DNA of 6,908 bases, from NCBI GenBank assembly GCA_024636135.1, contig JAGXHP010000174.1:1-6908 (forward strand). The letters are read 5' to 3'. Positions 1 through 4,016 of the stretch are shown one piece after another. The translations under genes and the position numbers were made by a program. The notes under the pieces were generated by a model. That model did no database searches, was not told the DNA's origin, and saw only the letters and a list, made by a program, of their open reading frames with translations. The stretch is from Chloroflexota bacterium. GTDB taxonomy: Bacteria; Chloroflexota; Limnocylindria; QHBO01. Every line of letters begins with the position of its first letter. Position 1 is the first letter of the stretch.

Positions 1-1
1 C

Positions 2-49
2 GCGTACTCGGGCGTGCCAGTCATCCTGCTCGGCCGGAGGGTTCCATGA
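2..49 (+). CDS. C-terminal end of an upstream structural gene (partial)
   Basis: Only the last 15 codons and a TGA stop (47-49) are present; the gene begins left of the window. The visible end reads AYSGVPVILLGRRVP. The stop overlaps the next start as ATGA (46-49), the same junction style used further down, which is the main reason to call it a gene end rather than a random open frame. By position in siphovirus maps it could be a capsid, capsid-decoration or small connector-region protein. The 15 residues are too few to identify a family, so no function is assigned. Confidence 0.55.
   Translation, partial: AYSGVPVILLGRRVP
36..40 (+). promoter_or_regulatory. Ribosome binding site of the connector gene
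   Basis: GGAGG lies 5 bases before the ATG at 46. It decides the start, because the reading frame stays open upstream to the window edge with no stop, and a longer N-terminus would otherwise be possible. The ATGA overlap with the preceding gene agrees with this start. Confidence 0.75.
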
Positions 50-843
50 TCCATCTGATCGTTTCCGTGACGAACACGGCCGAGTTGCTCGCTGCCGAGG
101 CGTACGGAGCCGGGGCCCTCTTGCGCTGGGAGTCGAGCGCCACAGAGGCCGGGGTCTATGCCGAGGGCGGCACCGTGGCCCTCGTGTCCGGCACCACGCT
201 GTACGACATCTGGGATGCGGCGGGTGTCGCCGGGGTCACCTGGTACCGGACGCGCGTCTCCAATGCCGGGGGCACGACGTTCTCCGCCTACTCCGAGCCG
301 ACCCTTCCGGGCACGGTCTGGACGTCCCTGACGGTCGCCCAGCTCCGTACCTTCGTCACGTCCCCGCTACCGGACGAGGCCCTCCTCACGCTCCTGTCCG
401 CCGCTGCGGCCACCATCGCGGAGGTTGCGGGCGCGACGGGCGAGATCACCGAGTACGTCGCCGGCGGCTACACCCGCATCGTGGTCGGCCGCCAGATCGG
501 CACGCTGACGAGCGTCACGGAGAACGGCACGCTCCTCACCGCGACCGACTACCGCGCCTCGGGCTACGTCCTCACGCGGCTCGACACCGCCGCGAACTCC
601 ACGACGTGGGGCACGACCGTCACCGTGGTCTACACCCCCGCCGATGACACCGCCGAACGGCAGCGCGTCCAGCTGGAGCTGGTGAAGCTCGACCTCACCT
701 ACCAGCCGGGGCTCGTCTCCCAGGACATCGGGACGTGGTCAGAGACGTATCAGAACGCCGCGTCGATGTCCTACGCCGACCAGCGCGCGGAGATCCTCGC
801 CAGCCTCGGCGGATCCGGCGGCGGGATGGTGGTGATCGAGTGA
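46..843 (+). CDS. Head-tail connector (gp6-like adaptor) with an N-terminal fibronectin-III-like domain
   Basis: A 265-residue protein with two parts. Residues about 92-265 match the head-tail connector/adaptor pattern: a helical start (TSLTVAQLRTFV, then DEALLTLLSAAAATIAEVAG), a beta section (ITEYVAGGYTRIVVGRQIG, DYRASGYVLTRL, then TTWGTTVTVVYTP), and a C-terminal helix (AERQRVQLELVKLDLTYQPG) ending in a Gly-rich tail. Connectors of this type form a ring under the portal. Residues about 1-88 look like a small Ig/FN3 fold, with YDIWDAAG, then TWYRTRVSNAGGTTFSAYSEP as the typical last strands. That part is extra compared with a usual connector, which is often about 100-180 residues. An Ig-like outer domain may decorate the neck surface; this is inferred. 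Its stop overlaps the next start. Confidence 0.8.
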   Translation: MIHLIVSVTNTAELLAAEAYGAGALLRWESSATEAGVYAEGGTVALVSGTTLYDIWDAAGVAGVTWYRTRVSNAGGTTFSAYSEPTLPGTVWTSLTVAQLRTFVTSPLPDEALLTLLSAAAATIAEVAGATGEITEYVAGGYTRIVVGRQIGTLTSVTENGTLLTATDYRASGYVLTRLDTAANSTTWGTTVTVVYTPADDTAERQRVQLELVKLDLTYQPGLVSQDIGTWSETYQNAASMSYADQRAEILASLGGSGGGMVVIE

Positions 844-1169
844 GCATCCAGTCCCGCTACCGCCACACGCTCGTCATCCATCGCAACGGCGCGACCGGCG
901 CGGTCGATGACTACGGTCAGCCGGTCGTGGCCGAGTCCACGGTCGCCACGGTGCCCGGGCTCGTCCAGCCGCGCAAGGCCCGCGAGGTGGAGCTGGCATC
1001 GCAGGCGGGCGCGGTGGTCGCGGACTACGTCGCCTACATCGATCCGCTGGCCGGGCTGCTCACCGGCGACTGGGTCGAGGTCGGCGGCGTGCGGTACGAC
1101 ATCTTGAGCATCAGCGACGCGGGCGGAACGGGGCACCACCTCGAGCTCGGACTGAGGCAGGTGTCCTGA
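840..1169 (+). CDS. Head closure / stopper-like head-tail joining protein
   Basis: A 109-residue protein beginning at GTG 840, which overlaps the preceding TGA (841-843) as GTGA. A longer reading from 735 is open but would add 35 Arg/Asp-rich residues that are a frame-shadow of the connector, so the GTG start is preferred; a weak GGTGGTGA lies just upstream. The protein is a compact beta-rich polypeptide: SRYRHTLVIHR (strand), DDYGQPV, VPGLVQPRKARE, YVAYIDPLAGLLTGDWVEVGGVRYDILSI, then LELGLRQ. A strand beginning with a tagged test or metadata-like order of 'D.yG.p', 'GD.v.v.G..y.I' and a terminal strand is typical of SPP1 gp16-like head-closure proteins, which plug the connector after packaging and receive the tail. 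Position after a connector and before a gp10-like protein supports this. The assignment is by pattern and order, not by a database match. Confidence 0.75.
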   Translation: MSIQSRYRHTLVIHRNGATGAVDDYGQPVVAESTVATVPGLVQPRKAREVELASQAGAVVADYVAYIDPLAGLLTGDWVEVGGVRYDILSISDAGGTGHHLELGLRQVS

Positions 1170-1723
1170 TGGCAAGCCCCAAGGCTCCGTCCGAAAAGCT
1201 GATCGCGCGGCGCGCTGCCAAGATCGTGATGAACAAGGCCGCCATCGACGCCCTGTACGCGGGCATGGCCGATGGCCTGATCGAGCTTGGGAACAAGATC
1301 ATCGCCGACGCCAGCGAGCGGGCACCGAAGGACGCCGCGGCTGCAGCGGCCCGAGGGGTGCCGATGCTGAACGACACGGGGCACATCTCGGTCTGGGGGC
1401 AGGGCAAGCTCGTCTACGGTAGCTCGCAGGTTGCCGCAGCCAAGAACCGCCCGCGGGGCGTCAGGGCTGCGAAGGACGAGATCATCATGATCGCGGCCTT
1501 CGGATCGCCGATCGCCCACCTCCAGGAGCTGGGCACGATCAAGATGCCCGCCCATCCGTTCCTGACGCCCGCCCTGATGGCGAACATCAGCAACGCCGGT
1601 CCCTACGTGACGGGCGCCATGAGCCGGTACGCGGCCACCGCGTCGACTCGCGCGCTGCGCGGCTCCGGGATCAACGCAGCGCGGGCCGCTGCAAAGGCCG
1701 CGAAGGCGGAGGGCATCGGATGA
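1169..1723 (+). CDS. HK97 gp10-like tail-completion (neck) protein
   Basis: 184 residues, starting at ATG 1169, whose A is the last base of the previous TGA (TGATG coupling). Near the N-terminus is a long helix (AGMADGLIELGNKIIADASERAPKD cut at about residues 31-55). Then come a loop that opens at LNDTGHISVWG, strands LVYGSS and DEIIMIAAFGS (105-113), and the family signature HLQELGTIKMPAHPFLTPAL at residues 117-136, matching the 'Y.EfGT..m.a.PFl.Pal' region of the HK97 gp10/phage neck family. The C-terminus (about 160-184) is an Ala/Lys/Arg-rich helix. Members of this family sit at the joint between head and tail. The N-terminal 20 residues are very basic, which is common but unexplained here. 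The family call is good; the exact structural position is inferred from gene order. Confidence 0.8.
   Translation: MASPKAPSEKLIARRAAKIVMNKAAIDALYAGMADGLIELGNKIIADASERAPKDAAAAAARGVPMLNDTGHISVWGQGKLVYGSSQVAAAKNRPRGVRAAKDEIIMIAAFGSPIAHLQELGTIKMPAHPFLTPALMANISNAGPYVTGAMSRYAATASTRALRGSGINAARAAAKAAKAEGIG
1708..1713 (+). promoter_or_regulatory. Ribosome binding site of the tail terminator gene
   Basis: GGAGGG ends 6 bases before ATG 1720, inside the last codons of the gp10-like gene. It supports the ATGA-overlap start at 1720. Confidence 0.65.
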
Positions 1724-2145
1724 GCCTCGCCGACCCCACGGGCAAGCTGCTGACGGACATCCGCGACGACGCGACGGTGGCCGCGCTCGTCTCCGGGCGA
1801 GTCCGAGCTGGTGAGGCTGCTCCGGGCGATGCGCTCGGGGCCGGTCACTGGCAGGCGTTCGTCGTCCTCGCCCGGCTGGGCCACTCCCGCTCGCCTCATG
1901 CGCCGACGCAGGCCGTCCGCTACGTGGCGCGCTGCTATGCCGCGACGCACCAGGGAGCCACGGCCCTCGCGGCTGCGGTGTCCGACGCCATCCATGCCAA
2001 GGGGCGCCGGATCAGCGGCGGCGGTGTGTCCATCTTCGGCTCCTTCGACGATGGCGGCGGCGGGTCGGACAAGGACCCGGACACCGATCAGCCGGTGGAG
2101 TACCTGTTCATCGACGTCGGCGCCCTGACGAGCCTGATCCCGTGA
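1720..2145 (+). CDS. Tail terminator-like protein
   Basis: 141 residues, starting at ATG 1720 (ATGA overlap with the previous stop). The order of elements fits the tail-terminator/tail-completion fold (lambda gpU type and related minor structural proteins): an N-terminal helix (PTGKLLTDIRDD, then ATVAALVSGRV), central strands HWQAFVVLARLGHS and TQAVRYVARCYA (residues 43-73), a helix ATALAAAVSDAIHAKG-like stretch (80-95), and closing strands VSIFGSF and VEYLFIDVGAL (102-136). Such proteins form a ring capping the tail tube and mating it to the neck. Its location directly before the major tail gene is the usual place. Odd feature: a Gly/Asp-rich loop, DDGGGGSDKDPDTDQ, at 110-124 between the last strands. 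The family is diverse, so this rests heavily on order. Confidence 0.72.
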   Translation: MSLADPTGKLLTDIRDDATVAALVSGRVRAGEAAPGDALGAGHWQAFVVLARLGHSRSPHAPTQAVRYVARCYAATHQGATALAAAVSDAIHAKGRRISGGGVSIFGSFDDGGGGSDKDPDTDQPVEYLFIDVGALTSLIP

Positions 2146-2249
2146 GGCCGCCTATCGAGTAGCCGCCTCCCTCCCCCGCGCCGTCCAGGCGGCACGGCAA
2201 CCAGCAGCGGGCCCCACGGGGTCCGAGAAGCGACAGGAGAACGAGAACA
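2146..2249 (+). other. Intergenic leader of the major tail gene with inverted repeats
   Basis: This is the only sizeable untranslated gap in the window. It holds a direct repeat GCCGCCT (2147-2153 and 2162-2168); the complementary AGGCGGC at 2187-2193 could pair with either copy, giving mutually exclusive 7-bp stems. A second hairpin has arms GGGCCC 2209-2214 and GGGTCC 2219-2224 (one G-U pair, loop CACG). No run of T follows either stem, so a classical intrinsic terminator is not supported. I see no convincing -35/-10 pair, though promoters of high-GC hosts are hard to see by eye. It likely serves as a structured 5' leader that sets expression of the tube protein. Confidence 0.5.
2235..2239 (+). 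promoter_or_regulatory. Ribosome binding site of the major tail gene
   Basis: AGGAG, about 10 bases before ATG 2250 and in an A-rich context (CGACAGGAGAACGAGAACA). It is the most open, least structured and strongest-looking initiation region in the window, as expected for the most abundant tail protein. Confidence 0.75.
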
Positions 2250-3272
2250 ATGGTCATCGACGCCAACGCCATCTTCAGCGGCGCACCCGTCAGCATCACC
2301 TACGGCGCGGTCGACTGCGGCAGCACGACCGCGGTCCCCAAGCTCAACCTCGACGTGGAGTCGGGCGCCCCGGCCTTCACCAACGCGGGCGGCCCCGTCA
2401 AGAACACCCGCTCGATCCGCAAGATCGTCCCGTCCGTCGAGCTCACGGTCAACGAGTTCACGGCACAGAAGATCGCGTGGGCCATGCCGGGCGCCACCGC
2501 AAACTCGTCCGAGTCCGTCGGCGTCGCGGTCGCTGGCCTCGACACCACCCTCTCGGCAGATCCGGCCCTCGGCGCGACCATCATCGGGCTCACCAGCGTC
2601 ACGACCGTCGCGGCGGGCAACTTCCTGCTCGTCGGCACCACGCTGACCGAGGCCCTCTCCGAGGTCGTCCGGGTTGTCACCAAGGGCACGGCAGGCGCCG
2701 CGGACACCGTCGTCGAGAACAGCGCCGGCGGCGGCCTGCTCATCGACCACAGCAACGGCGAGACGGTCAAGACCTGCATCGGCACGGTCATGGCGGCCCC
2801 GTCCGTGGCCGGTGCCACCAACATCAAGGTCGACGCGGTCACCGTGTTGTCGGCCCTCGCACCCGGCGACATCGTCCGCATCGGCTACACCGGGCACTAC
2901 GAGTCCCGCACCCTGACCGCGGTCGGCACGATCGGCCCGTCGGGAACCGGCATCTCGTTCGCCATCCCGCTGACCCGCGACCACGGCCTCGACGAGTGGG
3001 TCGTCAAGGTGGCGGCCCTCGGCGGCACCACGATCCGCCCGGTCATCGGCCGGATCGCCTCGGCCGCCTACCAGGACCTCGTCCTGACCGACGTCGGCGC
3101 GGACGGCCGCACGATGATCCTGACCCTCGAGAACGCGGTCAGCGCGGAAAGCCAGTCCTTGGACTTCAACGACGACCCGGCGACCCCGCTCGGGCTCGCG
3201 CTGAAGTTCACCGGTCACTACGCCGAAGCCACCCCGACCACCGTCCCGCTCACCATCGTGATGAGCGCGTAG
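2250..3272 (+). CDS. Major tail (tube) protein with a duplicated inserted domain
   Basis: 340 residues, the tail-tube subunit by position (between tail terminator and chaperone/tape measure genes) and by its beta-rich, nearly Cys-free, Thr/Val/Ala-rich make-up. The N-terminal part (1-95) and the C-terminal part (about 255-340, with YQDLVLTDVGADGRTMILTL split over 274-293 and ALKFTGHYAE at 317-326) would form the tube beta-sandwich. Between them lie two related modules, residues about 98-175 and 183-253. Both start with GAT-I-----VT and share a later Gly-Asp/Asn turn (AAGN, APGD), a Ser-Glu pair, and an Asp-His followed 7-8 residues on by Val-Lys. These are probably surface domains projecting from the tube, adding bulk beyond a minimal tube protein. 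The leader with a good ribosome site suggests high expression. The function call is strong; the role of the repeats is inferred. Confidence 0.85.
   Translation: MVIDANAIFSGAPVSITYGAVDCGSTTAVPKLNLDVESGAPAFTNAGGPVKNTRSIRKIVPSVELTVNEFTAQKIAWAMPGATANSSESVGVAVAGLDTTLSADPALGATIIGLTSVTTVAAGNFLLVGTTLTEALSEVVRVVTKGTAGAADTVVENSAGGGLLIDHSNGETVKTCIGTVMAAPSVAGATNIKVDAVTVLSALAPGDIVRIGYTGHYESRTLTAVGTIGPSGTGISFAIPLTRDHGLDEWVVKVAALGGTTIRPVIGRIASAAYQDLVLTDVGADGRTMILTLENAVSAESQSLDFNDDPATPLGLALKFTGHYAEATPTTVPLTIVMSA
2541..2774 (+). repeat. Tube-protein internal repeat, copy 1
   Basis: Encodes residues about 98-175 of the major tail protein. Landmarks: GAT at 108-110, SVT at 116-118, AAGN at 121-124, G129, SE at 137-138, DH at 166-167 and VK at 173-174. 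Each has a counterpart in the following copy in the same order. Copies have diverged at protein level and are not obvious DNA repeats. Confidence 0.6.
2796..3008 (+). repeat. Tube-protein internal repeat, copy 2
   Basis: Encodes residues about 183-253. Landmarks: GAT at 188-190, AVT at 196-198, APGD at 204-207, IG at 211-212, ES at 218-219, the turn GPSGTG at 229-234, DH at 244-245 and VK at 252-253. This copy is closer to the usual phage 'GATsI.V.sv....~GD.v.iG....E.r.v' surface-module pattern than copy 1. Confidence 0.6.
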
Positions 3273-3276
3273 TCAG

Positions 3277-3759
3277 ATGGACAACCGTAGCCCTGAGGAT
3301 GTCCTTGCCGGCATCCTCAGGATCGCGGTCGGAGGCGTCGAGAAGATCGTCCCGACGCTCCCGATCCGCGCCACCCGTGAATGGCAGACTGCGCTCGGCA
3401 CCGGGCCGGGCCGGTTCACGCCCAAGGACATCAACGACTGGACGTCCACGGACGCCACGAACTTCTCATCGCTGTCGTTCGACACGATCCTTGACATCGT
3501 GGTCGGCTATGACCGCACCGGCGCGCTCGGCGGCCGGGAGTGGCTCGAGGAGCACGCCGACCCGGCGCAGCTCTTCATCGCAGCAGGGCAGATGGCCGAG
3601 GTGGCGTTCCCTTTCGCGGAGGACACACGCCTGCTTCTGGTCGCCCTGGTCGTCCAGTCGGTGGTCGGGTCGAGCTTGCCGAGCTCTACGAGTGGGCCCT
3701 CGCCTATTGGGGGCTCGACCCGGTCACGCTTGAAGCGCGCCTCGACGCGAGCCAGCTAG
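3277..3759 (+). CDS. Tail assembly chaperone, short form (lambda gpG-like)
   Basis: 160 residues from ATG 3277, four bases after the tube gene's TAG; there is no good ribosome site, so re-initiation by terminating ribosomes is likely. The protein lies between the tube and tape measure genes and ends in a second overlapping frame, the hallmark of the lambda G/T arrangement. Chaperones of this kind bind the tape measure and recruit tube subunits during assembly and are absent from the virion. Visible features: LPIRATREWQTAL (28-40), a middle acidic helical part, and AQLFIAAGQMAEVAFPF (97-113). Beyond residue 113 the frame goes on as a hydrophobic helix (RLLLVALVVQSVVG) and then a Ser/Pro/Arg-rich end that looks unconstrained. 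A 10-12-bp hairpin spans codons 6-15. Confidence 0.82.
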   Translation: MDNRSPEDVLAGILRIAVGGVEKIVPTLPIRATREWQTALGTGPGRFTPKDINDWTSTDATNFSSLSFDTILDIVVGYDRTGALGGREWLEEHADPAQLFIAAGQMAEVAFPFAEDTRLLLVALVVQSVVGSSLPSSTSGPSPIGGSTRSRLKRASTRAS

Positions 3760-4016
3760 CCATGCTCTGGGACGCCGGGCAGCAGCGCACCGGACGGGAG
3801 AGCCGTGACCGGCTCGCCGAGCGGTTCTTCGCTGCCCGGGATGCCGCGCTCGATGCGATGGTTGCTACCGGCCAGGCGAAGCCGATGAACGGAGTCTGGC
3901 GCCTTCCAGCCTACGCCCGTGCCGCTGCGCCTGAGCCGCTGCGATCACCGGCCGAACGCGACCTCGCGCTGGCGAGTCTCGGGGCCAGGTTCCCCGGCAT
4001 GGTGAGGATCAACTGA
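3277..4016 (+). CDS. Tail assembly chaperone, frameshifted long form (lambda gpG-T-like)
   Basis: Predicted product of a -1 ribosomal slip: 113 residues in the first frame (3277-3615), then 133 residues in the -1 frame (3615-4016), 246 in all. The T-like part opens with a Gly/Pro/Arg linker (RGGHTPASGRPGRPVGG) followed by RVELAELYEWALAYWGLDP, a helical segment (LEARLDASQLAMLWDAG), another (RDRLAERFFAARDAALDAMVATG) and a Pro-containing end. The -1 frame carries stops at 3492 and 3510 and the first frame stops at 3757-3759, so any switch must fall between 3513 and 3759. The second frame has no convincing own start or ribosome site. Its TGA overlaps the tape measure ATG by one base. The exact slip point is inferred from the heptamer, not proven. 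Confidence 0.75.
3292..3321 (+). promoter_or_regulatory. Strong hairpin at the 5' end of the chaperone gene
   Basis: CCTGAGGATG (3292-3301) and CATCCTCAGG (3312-3321) are perfect 10-bp inverted repeats. The stem can grow inward by a T-G and a C-G pair, leaving the 6-base loop CTTGCC. It lies within codons 6-15 of the chaperone gene and 20 bases past the tube gene's stop. No T-run follows. It could reduce read-through, stall ribosomes or protect the upstream tube message from 3' decay; which of these is unknown. Confidence 0.6.
3609..3615 (+). promoter_or_regulatory. Candidate -1 frameshift slippery heptamer
   Basis: CCCTTTC, read in the chaperone frame as C CCT TTC, fits the X XXY YYZ rule exactly: after slipping, the codons become CCC and TTT with both tRNAs still paired. 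Reading codon by codon across 3513-3759, the only span where a switch is allowed, I found no other canonical heptamer. Confidence 0.75.
3661..3727 (+). repeat. Long-stem inverted repeat in the chaperone frame overlap
   Basis: GTGGTCGGGTCGAGC (3661-3675) can pair with GCTCGACCCGGTCAC (3713-3727): 15 pairs, two of them G-U, with a 9-bp perfect core (3667-3675 with 3713-3721). The enclosed 37 bases include a small CGAG/CTCG stem (3689-3692, 3699-3702). It begins 46 bases after the slippery heptamer, farther than the usual few-base spacing of a stimulator, so a role in frameshifting is only possible. Confidence 0.5.

Noticed and set aside
735..839. Upstream extension of the head-closure gene to a start at 735
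   Set aside because: It would add 35 Arg/Asp-rich residues that are only the shifted reading of the connector's C-terminus. GTG 840 gives the usual start-stop overlap and a protein of normal length.
2209..2224. Intrinsic terminator between the tail terminator and tube genes
   Set aside because: The stem is only 6 bp with a G-U pair and no T-run follows; kept only as leader structure.
2088..3218. 376-codon open frame on the minus strand opposite the major tail gene
   Set aside because: The translation is low-complexity Asp/Arg/Gly-rich and mirrors the GC-biased third positions of the plus-strand gene. There is no ribosome site and no family pattern.
2477..3733. 418-codon plus-strand frame overlapping the tube and chaperone genes
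   Set aside because: Arg/His/Pro-rich shadow spanning two real genes, with no recognisable domain; typical of very GC-rich DNA.
3540..4016. Independent gene starting at GTG 3540
   Set aside because: Its first 25 or so residues are Arg/Gly-rich shadow sequence and there is no ribosome site. Recognisable protein begins only after the slip site, so it is treated as the -1-frame half of the chaperone.
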